Shown here: in pieces, positions 1 to 5,923 of the stretch | Layout: every line of letters starts with the position of its first letter | How positions within the stretch are numbered: position 1 is the stretch's first letter | NCBI GenBank assembly: GCA_959600065.1 | Contig: CAUGKZ010000082.1 | Span: 1-7,409, forward strand | Length of the DNA: 7,409 nt | Direction of reading: 5' to 3' | Origin: an uncultured Kroppenstedtia sp. | GTDB taxonomy: Bacteria; Bacillota; Bacilli; Thermoactinomycetales; DSM-45169 | Made by a program: the position numbers and the translations under genes | The notes under the pieces: model-generated | What the model saw: the letters and a program-made list of their open reading frames with translations, nothing else | What the model was told of the DNA's origin: nothing | The model's database searches: none

Positions 1-72
1 GGGTATACCCAGGAAGGGCAGGGTCCTATGGTTGAAGACGATCAGGGCTGTTTATTATCCGAATTTTGGTAA
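1..72 (+). CDS. Possible C-terminal end of a gene cut by the left edge
   Basis: Frame 1 is open from the window edge to a TAA at 70-72 and would encode 23 residues ending in Leu-Ser-Glu-Phe-Trp. Its acidic, soluble composition is compatible with a protein tail, but frame 2 is also open (to a TAA at 77-79), so the assignment is weak. All three minus-strand frames contain stops here. I do not recognise the fragment. If real, it is a plus-strand gene converging on the minus-strand cluster, and the inverted repeats at 84-148 and 202-239 lie between them, where terminators are expected. Confidence 0.22.
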   Translation, partial: GYTQEGQGPMVEDDQGCLLSEFW

Positions 73-83
73 GAAATAAAGTC

Positions 84-148
84 GGGATGGTGGGACTTTG
101 ATTCGCCTTTGCGCTTTTTGCAAGAGATCGTAGCCCTCCCACCATCCC
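84..148. repeat. 12-bp perfect inverted repeat with a structured loop, terminator-like
   Basis: GGGATGGTGGGA at 84-95 is perfectly complementary to TCCCACCATCCC at 137-148, with a 41-base loop. The loop has its own small stem, TTGC (109-112) with GCAA (120-123). Read on the minus strand, the structure is followed by ACTTTATTTCTT, which is U-rich in RNA, so it could end minus-strand transcripts coming from the nuclease gene. Read on the plus strand there is no U-run. The loop is long for a classical intrinsic terminator, so an untranslated RNA structure or the relic of a small element is also possible. Confidence 0.45.
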
Positions 149-201
149 CGTCCCCTCAAGCAATATTTTACGATGGGCACTTTATGGTTATCATTAACCA
201 A

Positions 202-239
202 CAGTTAACCCCCCCAGTTTGAAAACAGGGGGTTAACTG
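202..239. terminator. Strong hairpin after the nuclease gene
   Basis: CAGTTAACCCCC (202-213) pairs perfectly with GGGGGTTAACTG (228-239) around a 14-base loop, 18 bases beyond the minus-strand stop codon at 258. The 12-bp stem and its position at the end of the cluster suggest a 3'-end or terminator hairpin. Neither side has a clean run of T, so termination efficiency is uncertain. A second small hairpin, GGTTA (186-190) with TAACC (195-199), sits next to it. Because TAACC recurs at 206-210 inside the big stem, alternative pairings are possible. Confidence 0.5.
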
Positions 240-257
240 AGGTCTCATTTTATTCCT

Positions 258-959
258 TTATCCTCTTCTCTTCCGCTCATGTAGTGTGCGTCCCTGCTTG
301 TCTTTCCACTCTATCCAGCCATTTGCGGAACGTCCCATCACAACCGAGGCTGCTGTACTAGGTGAGCTGAACAAGTGATTCTCGTTAAAAACATAATGAT
401 CTCCACGATCAATCACAATCGCATCCTCCATCAACCTTCGGCGCACCTTGGGAACGGTGGTTCCCTCCACACTTTTCACTACTTCTTTGGGCATCTGAGA
501 CCCACTCAGAACCACAAACCCCTCACTGGTATACTCCCCTTTGCTGGCAAATCCTTTGCGTTGACAATAGAATAAATCCTTTTCCTCAGGTCTTTGTAAT
601 CCGTCAAATGCGGGATACCCCAAGGTAGTCAGTAACAATTTAATGGTATCAAAATGGTCATATAGATCCGCCATATCTGGCTCTGGAACATAGGACTGAG
701 TGGGTACGATATCGTTTACCACCTCATACCGTTTCTTCTCAACCAGCTGTTGAAATGCATGGGATTCCAAAAACTTGACATGGGCTTTGGTAAATAACAA
801 CGCCTTAGTTGTAAATGCGATAGCAACGTTCCAAAAGTCTTTCTGTTTGTGATGTTGGAGCAATCGATCATAACAGTTTTCAGCCTCTCCTACATAAACC
901 TGAGGCTTGGAACCATCTTCAGATATCCCGAAAAGGAAATAAAGGCCTACCTGTTTCAC
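258..959 (-). CDS. Catalytic part of the GIY-YIG/DUF4357 nuclease, as the longest uninterrupted ORF
   Basis: This is the 233-residue open stretch an automatic annotation would report, from a GTG. It holds a GIY-YIG core: Gly-Leu-Tyr at residues 5-7, Tyr-Val-Gly at 23-25, Arg32 in the following helix and a candidate metal-binding Glu65 in Lys-Phe-Leu-Glu-Ser. A DUF4357-type segment follows at about 184-228, ending Asn-Gly-Trp-Ile-Glu-Trp. The expected catalytic elements are present, so this part could fold and act as a nuclease if translated. The start is poor: the only good Shine-Dalgarno, AGGAGG at 976-981, overlaps the TAG and lies about 17 bases upstream, and the nearer ATG at 964 opens only a two-codon frame. 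I infer the GTG is not the ancestral start; the true gene starts at 1103. If the domain is made today, it is probably by restart after the TAG. Confidence 0.6.
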   Translation of the reverse strand: MKQVGLYFLFGISEDGSKPQVYVGEAENCYDRLLQHHKQKDFWNVAIAFTTKALLFTKAHVKFLESHAFQQLVEKKRYEVVNDIVPTQSYVPEPDMADLYDHFDTIKLLLTTLGYPAFDGLQRPEEKDLFYCQRKGFASKGEYTSEGFVVLSGSQMPKEVVKSVEGTTVPKVRRRLMEDAIVIDRGDHYVFNENHLFSSPSTAASVVMGRSANGWIEWKDKQGRTLHERKRRG

Positions 960-980
960 CTCATCCCGTTTACTCGCCTC

Positions 981-1103
981 CTAAAGTTGGGAACGCGGAA
1001 TCAAAACTGCTTGAGTCATCCGGCTTGTAATATGTGCAATCTTGATCCCACTGGGGGAACCTTCTGGCAAGAAGATCTGAATCGTTTTCGGTCGATTGTC
1101 CAT
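981..1103 (-). CDS. 40-aa N-terminal fragment of the interrupted nuclease
   Basis: ATG 1103 to TAG 981-983 gives a 40-residue product rich in alternating hydrophobic residues (Ile-Gln-Ile-Phe-Leu; Ala-Val-Leu-Ile-Pro). It has its own upstream AGGTGAA. It corresponds to the small domain that normally precedes the GIY-YIG core in DUF4357-type proteins and would not be catalytic alone. It overlaps a different minus-strand reading frame (970-1125) that has no recognisable protein features. Confidence 0.55.
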   Translation of the reverse strand: MDNRPKTIQIFLPEGSPSGIKIAHITSRMTQAVLIPRSQL

Positions 1104-1125
1104 CGGATTCACCTACATCTGCCAT

Positions 1126-1162
1126 GATCAGAATTGATTAGACGATAAGATCAAAATTGATT
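1126..1162. repeat. Two near-identical 14-bp direct repeats
   Basis: GATCAGAATTGATT (1126-1139) and GATCAAAATTGATT (1149-1162) differ at one base and start 23 bases apart. Each is partly self-complementary (ATCAA-AA-TTGAT in the second). They lie at the junction between the membrane-protein stop codon and the nuclease start. A local duplication or a pair of protein-binding sites are both possible. Confidence 0.4.
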
Positions 1163-2050
1163 TTTCTTGGAATGAAAAACATGGGCCAGAGAGTACATGT
1201 TGGTAAACAAAGTGACCGGGCTGTTGGCGAAAACATACCACTTATAAATATCGAGATACTCTTTTATTTCATTATTTAGTCGGTCCGGATAATATACCAC
1301 CATCGGAATTGGCAAATCGGAGTCTTTCTTAATCTGTTTCAAAACTTTTATTAAATCTGAATCCCGTTGATCCTCTGCATTCAAATCATATTCATATACA
1401 ATAATATCCACTTCGTTCAGCTTTAAAAGCTGTGATAGACGATGGTAAGGCGGAGCTTCATAATCGATCTTCAAATTTTTATCCAAAGGCGAGGTGGACA
1501 AAAGTGGGCGGATATTTCCTCGATCCAAAACTAGGATTTTAGAACTCTTATACCAAACTTCCTTATCAACAAGTTCCCCGAGTTCCCCAATCCGATCCTG
1601 CAAATCAGTCACTTCATTTCCGATTACTTTTTCAAATGCCTGTTCTGCCCTTCCTTCAAATTGATTCTGAACAGTATTTTCCACATCCTTTTTTATCTCT
1701 TCTGCTTTTTCATCCGCCCGCTTTTTTATACCTTTGACTGATTTTACGTCAAAAAAAATCAGAGTAGCACCAATGACTGTGACCACAAGCGGGAGGACAC
1801 ATTGTAATAGATTAATAAACCGATCCCATTCCCCTTCGACAAACTCCCGATAGGACTTGGTTTCTTCTTTGAGGTAGTCATAACTGTCGTTTTTAGCACT
1901 CAACTGATTCATCTCTTTTTCCAGCTGTTCCACTTTCTCCGACAGGTCTGGATCCGCTTTTTCTGCCGCCGATACGTCAGTATGAAGGGTTAAAAAGGAA
2001 GTGAGGAAAAAGACGACGATCATTCCCCAAAAAGATGCTCTTTTACTCAT
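1151..2050 (-). CDS. Membrane-anchored coiled-coil protein with a receiver-like C-terminal domain
   Basis: The 299-residue product starts at ATG 2050, chosen because AAGGAGG at 2062-2068 lies 11 bases upstream. An in-frame ATG at 2080 has no such site and would put ten charged residues before the signal sequence. Residues 1-29 look like a signal peptide: Lys3-Arg4, hydrophobic stretch 8-22, then Val-Ser-Ala-Ala. Residues 30-75 are charged and coiled-coil-like, 80-100 form one membrane helix, and 105-165 are a long charged helical stalk. Residues 170-295 alternate strands and helices (KILVLD; DIIVYEYD; IPMVVYY; YVFANSP) like a CheY-type receiver. The usual acidic pair after strand 1 and the lysine before the last proline are not seen, so phosphorylation is doubtful. 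If a signal peptide is cleaved, the C-terminal domain would be cytoplasmic. I infer a membrane-tethered signalling or effector role in the cluster; no named family is recognised. The gene is visibly more A+T-rich than the transporter. Confidence 0.8.
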   Translation of the reverse strand: MSKRASFWGMIVVFFLTSFLTLHTDVSAAEKADPDLSEKVEQLEKEMNQLSAKNDSYDYLKEETKSYREFVEGEWDRFINLLQCVLPLVVTVIGATLIFFDVKSVKGIKKRADEKAEEIKKDVENTVQNQFEGRAEQAFEKVIGNEVTDLQDRIGELGELVDKEVWYKSSKILVLDRGNIRPLLSTSPLDKNLKIDYEAPPYHRLSQLLKLNEVDIIVYEYDLNAEDQRDSDLIKVLKQIKKDSDLPIPMVVYYPDRLNNEIKEYLDIYKWYVFANSPVTLFTNMYSLAHVFHSKKNQF

Positions 2051-2061
2051 TCTCTCTGTTT

Positions 2062-2068
2062 CCTCCTT
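2062..2068 (-). promoter_or_regulatory. Ribosome binding site fixing the start of the membrane protein
   Basis: AAGGAGG on the minus strand, 11 bases before ATG 2050. It lies inside the longer in-frame reading from ATG 2080 and so argues for the shorter protein beginning Met-Ser-Lys-Arg. Confidence 0.7.
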
Positions 2069-2235
2069 AGGTAAATACATAGATCATTTTGCGTTATTAC
2101 CACGGTCAGATCATTCTACGGAGAGCTGCCAGCCCACAATTCTCAGGTGAGATCCAACATCAAGCTGTGATGAAATTACAGGGGAAAGCAACCATGAAAG
2201 GGTGTTAACTTGTTCCCAAGGTCGGTCTTCCTGGC

Positions 2236-2580
2236 TCACTTAATCATGTCCATCACCGACGAAATCACCTGACCCACTGCTGAGGTAGCACCAAAGGCGG
2301 CTTGCCATTTTTGCAAGCGATCTAGCAGAAGATTGGAGAGCGATTTCCCCTCCTGACCTCCCTTGCGGATCATTTCTAAGATTTCATAGGTTGATTCCTT
2401 TTCTTCTTCTGGAATCCGATCTGTATCTGCCAATAACTGTCGGAGTTCCTGAATCAGACGGCCCAGTTCGTCTCCCTGTCCATTAGAAACGTAGATGGTA
2501 GACCCATGATTGGCAAAGTTGACTTGACTTCCAGAAGCATTATGAAAGACCACGTGTTCGGAGTGCTTCTCTTCTGTCAT
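2236..2580 (-). CDS. Small putative adaptor: Asn/Gly beta-strand motif plus helical body
   Basis: The 114-residue protein starts at ATG 2580, which shares one base with the helicase stop (TGATG). AAGGGAG at 2588-2594 is seven bases upstream. A TTG one codon earlier is less likely. Residues 9-33 are strand-forming and rich in Asn, Gly, Ser and His (Asn-Phe-Ala-Asn-His-Gly-Ser-Thr-Ile-Tyr-Val). Residues 37-52 and 56-72 form charged amphipathic helices, 79-95 another, and 96-114 a Gly/Ala-rich, mildly hydrophobic C-terminal helix. There is no signal peptide or catalytic motif. The layout resembles small helper proteins of bacterial conflict systems that pair an N-terminal strand motif with a helical bundle; that is a resemblance by eye, not a family assignment. 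The strand motif recurs at the helicase C-terminus, so I infer a physical partner of the helicase, made in coupled amounts. Confidence 0.8.
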   Translation of the reverse strand: MTEEKHSEHVVFHNASGSQVNFANHGSTIYVSNGQGDELGRLIQELRQLLADTDRIPEEEKESTYEILEMIRKGGQEGKSLSNLLLDRLQKWQAAFGATSAVGQVISSVMDMIK

Positions 2581-5500
2581 CAAATATCTCCCTTCGGTTT
2601 CTGTTCAATATTGTCAATCTGGATCCTCGATTGATTATCTGCGTAATTGATGATGCCATGATTGATGACAGTAGTTTTGGAAATTCCTTTGGCTGATTTG
2701 GCCATTCTTTTGTTCATCCTGCCAACCATGGCCTCAATCTGCTCTGCAGGAATCTCCGCTCTGCTCGGCGGCAATCGGTGCAGTCGCTGTTTCAACTTGC
2801 CAGAGGGTTTGTGGCTCATCCGCCCAAACACCTCCATATCCCCGAAGACCAAAAAAGATTCCTTCGCCCGGGATACTGCCACATTTAGCAAATAGCGGGT
2901 GTTATCGTAAAACAACGACTGATTGCGATGATTTGGTCCTCCATAGGTGGCGGAGAAAAGGATAATATCCTTTTCCGCACCCTGCAACGAATGCACCGTA
3001 TCCACAGTCAGGCCCTCGATCTGATACTCATTTTTCAAATATCTGCTGATCAAGTTGGCCTGTTTGCGGAAAGGGGTGACGACAGCGATGATATCCTCCA
3101 ATCGTCGGGTTCCTCCCGTCCATTCATCCTTCATCTGATGAATCCACCAGGCGATGGTTGCCGCCTCTTGTTGGTTTTCCCAACTCCCTCCCACACGTTC
3201 AGCTGTACCTACCACATGCAGGTACCCCATTCGGGGAAGGTCCCTATATATTTCCTCACCGGGAGCGGGATTCTTGGTTCGCGGCACCAGGCGCCCCTGA
3301 TAGCACAAATCGTTGCAGTATTGAATGATGTCCTCCCGGCAACGGTAATGATCGGTCAGCCACATCCCCCCTAAATCGTCGGGTTTTCCAAACCGGCTCA
3401 CCCGCTGGGCGATCTTCATCACACTGCCGTCCGAGACAGCCAGTCCGCTTTGGCTAAAATGGTCAAAGCTTGTCCCTTCAGATAAAAAACCGAACAGGTT
3501 CACGTTGGCTTCATCAACAGTAGAATTGACCCGCGGGATTGGCTGTAGCTGTTCCGTATCCCCCACCACCAGTGCTCGATCGGCCAAAGCAAAAACGGGT
3601 CCAGCCTGCTCAGGCGTGACTTGCCCTGCCTCATCGATAATAAGGAGATCGATGAAACCGTATAGATAATTCTCCGGGTCCCGAAAACTTCGAAAAAAAT
3701 TTGGAGCAGAAGCCAAGGTGGACACGAGACACGGTGTCAATTTGGCATATCGACGCCACCCTGTTCCATCCTGTTCCTCAGAAGGGCTTTCTGTTCTCTC
3801 CTGGAGCCAACGAGATTCCCAATAATGGGTGGCCAATAGGAAAGCCTTGTATCTCAAATGGGTGTCCAGATAAGTGAACCAGTCCTCCTCCGGGGAACTT
3901 TTAGACCGATGCTTCTCCTTCCACTCGACCCATTTCTCTTCCAGCTTTTCCATCCGGTCCCGAAACTCTATTAATTTGTGAAGTCGTTGGTTGTGCTCGG
4001 TGTACTTCTTTTGTGCCTCGATCTCTCTTCGAGACAACTCCTCTCTTACAGCTATATCTTTATATGAAGAGAAGGACATCTCTACTCTCTTTTCTCGCAT
4101 AAACGATTCATTAGCCACCGACTGCAGAAATCCGAGAAAGGGATGCAGAAAGGAACGGTTTTTCACATCCTTCAACCAATCGGAATAAAGGGATTCCAGG
4201 CGCTGATGCTCTTCACGGGACTGCCCTTCTGCCACGGTTGCCTTGGCAATGGCTTGCTCCAACCCCTCCCAGGATTGAAATTCCGTTTCCAAGCGCTTTT
4301 GCAATCGTTTCCGTTCATGAAATTGGATAATCATGTCCTCCATCGTTTCGCAAACATCGGAGAGTTCGCGATGCAACCGTTGCTTCGCCTGGTTCAAATC
4401 CGTTACGGAGTCCCCAAAATATTGCCTACATCGATAAAGGAAATGATCCACCTGACTTTGCAGGTTTTCCTTTTCCAAATCAGCGACAAACCCGATCATT
4501 TCCTCCCGCCGACCCCCTCGTGTTCTTTGCCGGAGAACAGAAGGATATTTTTGCTGTTGTTTCTCGAACATGGTCTTGGAGGCACAAAACAAACCATAAC
4601 TGTTCACCCCAGGAATCCAACGGGAAGCCAGTGGATACAGCTCTTTTGCCTTCGGATCCGTTGCCCCCGCTTTTTGAAAGCTATCCAGGATGTTTAATAT
4701 CGCACGATTATTGCTGGAAGCAGCCAATATCACCGGAGGTTCCTTCCCATCCAAGGCCCGTCCAATCCACAGAGAGGAGACCACGCTTTGGATCAGGGTC
4801 GTCTTTCCCGTACCTGGCGGTCCGTTGACTCCCAATACCTCCCCTGCTTCCAAAGCAAAAAAATGGTGAAGGGTTTCCCGCTGGGAAGAAGTGAGGGGAT
4901 ATTGGTCCGTCATCTGCCCGTAATGTCGGGTTCCATAGTCACCGTGCTCTTCCAGCGTGTTCTGACTTCGTTTTTCCCTGGCTCCTGTGTAGGTTTGTAG
5001 TAGCCCAGGGTGCTGCTGTTTTCCCTTCAAAAGGTCATGGTAGCAGTTAGCGATGTGGTAATAGGCGGCACTGGCCGTCTTTCCAAACCAAACCACTGCA
5101 TGAGGAGACCGATGGTACCCCTCTAGTTCAAATCGTGCCGGTGCTTTCCCGGTCACTTTTTTGAACAGATGCTCCGCATCTCGCCAAACCATTTCCCACG
5201 TTCCCTGTTCCGGATGGGGATGCTTGTTCCGATATTCTTCCCATGCCGCTAATTGACCCACCACAACTGGAGTGTAAGTCTGATCGAAAGGCTCTAGATA
5301 CTTTCTCGGTACAAACGAAGGGTTGTCCTTATTTGGGTGCAAAGACCCGTCTTCCTCTAACCGAGCTGGGATCACTAAAGGAAACAAGCGGCGATCCCGA
5401 TCCCCTTTCTTTCCTTTTTGTTCACGAAACAAAGGAAAAGGGCAAATCAACACATCTAGTGATCTCTTGTGGTTCCAATCCGCCTTTTTCTCCACAGCCT

Positions 5501-5648
5501 CAAATGAAGAAGGAGACAGCTGCCCTTCTGTAATCTCCTCACATGGGAGATCCACGTAATTGGTGATCTGAGATTCCTGAAAATCCAATCGATCCCCGTC
5601 TTCCACGCTTCTTTGCCAGTAACGGAGCACTCTCTTCGTGTTGTCCAA
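2580..5648 (-). CDS. Superfamily 1 UPF1/DNA2-like helicase with a long coiled-coil insert
   Basis: The product is about 1022 residues (counted from TTG 5648), an NTP-driven helicase or translocase. Motifs in order: a Q-motif-like Leu-Thr-Ser-Ser-Gln at 252-256, Walker A GPPGTGKTT at 276-284, Walker B DEAG at 672-675, GDTEQLQP at 696-703, DHYR at 766-769, TVHSLQGAEKD at 884-894 and NVAVSRAK at 922-929. All key residues are intact. About 390 residues separate Walker A from B, including heptad-like charged helices near 418-490 and 530-585. The first ~250 residues are an unassigned domain. I see no nuclease domain. The extreme C-terminus (about 992-1013) is a short Asn-rich strand motif matching the N-terminus of the next protein. 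Start: AAGGGG at 5655-5660 is six bases before TTG 5648; ATG 5654 directly abuts it, and GTG 5684 coincides with the predicted transcription start. The gene is first in the cluster and overlaps the next gene by one base. Confidence 0.9.
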   Translation of the reverse strand: MDNTKRVLRYWQRSVEDGDRLDFQESQITNYVDLPCEEITEGQLSPSSFEAVEKKADWNHKRSLDVLICPFPLFREQKGKKGDRDRRLFPLVIPARLEEDGSLHPNKDNPSFVPRKYLEPFDQTYTPVVVGQLAAWEEYRNKHPHPEQGTWEMVWRDAEHLFKKVTGKAPARFELEGYHRSPHAVVWFGKTASAAYYHIANCYHDLLKGKQQHPGLLQTYTGAREKRSQNTLEEHGDYGTRHYGQMTDQYPLTSSQRETLHHFFALEAGEVLGVNGPPGTGKTTLIQSVVSSLWIGRALDGKEPPVILAASSNNRAILNILDSFQKAGATDPKAKELYPLASRWIPGVNSYGLFCASKTMFEKQQQKYPSVLRQRTRGGRREEMIGFVADLEKENLQSQVDHFLYRCRQYFGDSVTDLNQAKQRLHRELSDVCETMEDMIIQFHERKRLQKRLETEFQSWEGLEQAIAKATVAEGQSREEHQRLESLYSDWLKDVKNRSFLHPFLGFLQSVANESFMREKRVEMSFSSYKDIAVREELSRREIEAQKKYTEHNQRLHKLIEFRDRMEKLEEKWVEWKEKHRSKSSPEEDWFTYLDTHLRYKAFLLATHYWESRWLQERTESPSEEQDGTGWRRYAKLTPCLVSTLASAPNFFRSFRDPENYLYGFIDLLIIDEAGQVTPEQAGPVFALADRALVVGDTEQLQPIPRVNSTVDEANVNLFGFLSEGTSFDHFSQSGLAVSDGSVMKIAQRVSRFGKPDDLGGMWLTDHYRCREDIIQYCNDLCYQGRLVPRTKNPAPGEEIYRDLPRMGYLHVVGTAERVGGSWENQQEAATIAWWIHQMKDEWTGGTRRLEDIIAVVTPFRKQANLISRYLKNEYQIEGLTVDTVHSLQGAEKDIILFSATYGGPNHRNQSLFYDNTRYLLNVAVSRAKESFLVFGDMEVFGRMSHKPSGKLKQRLHRLPPSRAEIPAEQIEAMVGRMNKRMAKSAKGISKTTVINHGIINYADNQSRIQIDNIEQKPKGDI

Positions 5649-5654
5649 TTTCAT

Positions 5655-5660
5655 CCCCTT
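5655..5660 (-). promoter_or_regulatory. Ribosome binding site deciding the helicase start
   Basis: AAGGGG, continuing as AAGGGGATGA, matches the AAGGAGGTGA consensus at eight of ten bases. It is well spaced (six bases) for TTG 5648, has zero spacing to ATG 5654, and is downstream of GTG 5684. Confidence 0.55.
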
Positions 5661-5691
5661 CGCCAAAATATTTATTATAATCACGAATATT

Positions 5692-5720
5692 ATTATACTA
5701 TTTCATCCAAAAGATTTCCA
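5692..5720 (-). promoter_or_regulatory. SigA-like promoter of the helicase cluster
   Basis: On the minus strand TGGAAA (5715-5720, four of six to TTGACA) is followed after 17 bases by a perfect TATAAT (5692-5697). The predicted transcription start falls near 5684-5686, about 36 bases ahead of the favoured TTG start. No equally good promoter was seen further down the cluster, which supports one transcript for the helicase and adaptor at least. Confidence 0.6.
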
Positions 5721-5905
5721 TATCTTCGAGAACCTAAATCCGGATTTTATCGTTCAGTTCACTTCCTTGAGCGGCAAATAATTTTGTCTCCAATGCCTCC
5801 AATGCCATCACTACTCAAACCTACCCTAACAATTTAACACAGGGGGCTCGGTCTGATGCTCTCCGTATTCCCTTTCATTATGTTATCTTTAAAATACAAA
5901 AAACA

Positions 5906-5916
5906 GGGAGAGGTGA
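5906..5916 (+). promoter_or_regulatory. Ribosome binding site of the transporter
   Basis: GGGAGAGGTGA ends seven bases before TTG 5924, which favours that start over the in-frame GTG at 5930. Upstream A+T-rich sequence around 5880-5900 could hold a promoter, but no convincing -35/-10 pair was found. Confidence 0.6.
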
Positions 5917-5923
5917 TCCTGGA

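Larger units (their letters stand above)
258..1103 (-). pseudogene. GIY-YIG nuclease family protein with DUF4357, interrupted by an in-frame TAG
   Basis: A single frame runs from ATG 1103 to TAA at 258-260 and is broken only by TAG at 981-983. The 40 codons before the stop (Thr-Ile-Gln-Ile-Phe-Leu-Pro-Glu-Gly, then Pro-Arg-Ser-Gln-Leu) match my recollection of this family's N-terminal beta-rich segment. The seven codons after it (EASKRDE) continue the usual linker into the catalytic domain. Joined length is about 281 codons, normal for the family. AGGTGAA lies at 1108-1114, four bases before the ATG. A CAG-to-TAG change (Gln to amber) is the simplest explanation. Family members are predicted metal-dependent DNA-cleaving enzymes; the substrate of this one is unknown. 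The gene begins 47 bases after the membrane-protein gene and is last in the cluster. Alternatives are a sequencing error, readthrough, or restart at GTG 959. I see no frameshift or other damage. Confidence 0.8.

Noticed and set aside
1..10. Perfect palindrome GGGTATACCC at the window edge.
   Set aside because: Ten bases at a cut edge could be part of a larger structure or of coding sequence; not interpretable here.
970..1125. A 51-residue minus-strand reading frame starting at ATG 1125, very acidic and serine-rich.
   Set aside because: It overlaps the nuclease N-terminal segment in another frame; the other frame matches the expected family sequence and this one has no recognisable features.
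2051..2235. Gap between adaptor and membrane-protein genes checked for a promoter, terminator or small gene.
   Set aside because: Only a four-base-pair CTTG-GGAA-CAAG hairpin and frames under 15 codons were found; TAGAAT- and TAATAA-like boxes lack a partner -35. Whether the membrane protein has its own promoter stays open.
4143..4697. A 184-residue plus-strand open frame opposite the helicase.
   Set aside because: It lies entirely antisense to the conserved helicase coding sequence, has no convincing binding site and no family features.
5734..5808. A 24-residue minus-strand frame upstream of the helicase promoter, helix-like in composition.
   Set aside because: Too short to support, only a weak binding site, and it ends before the helicase promoter, so it would not be a leader of that transcript.
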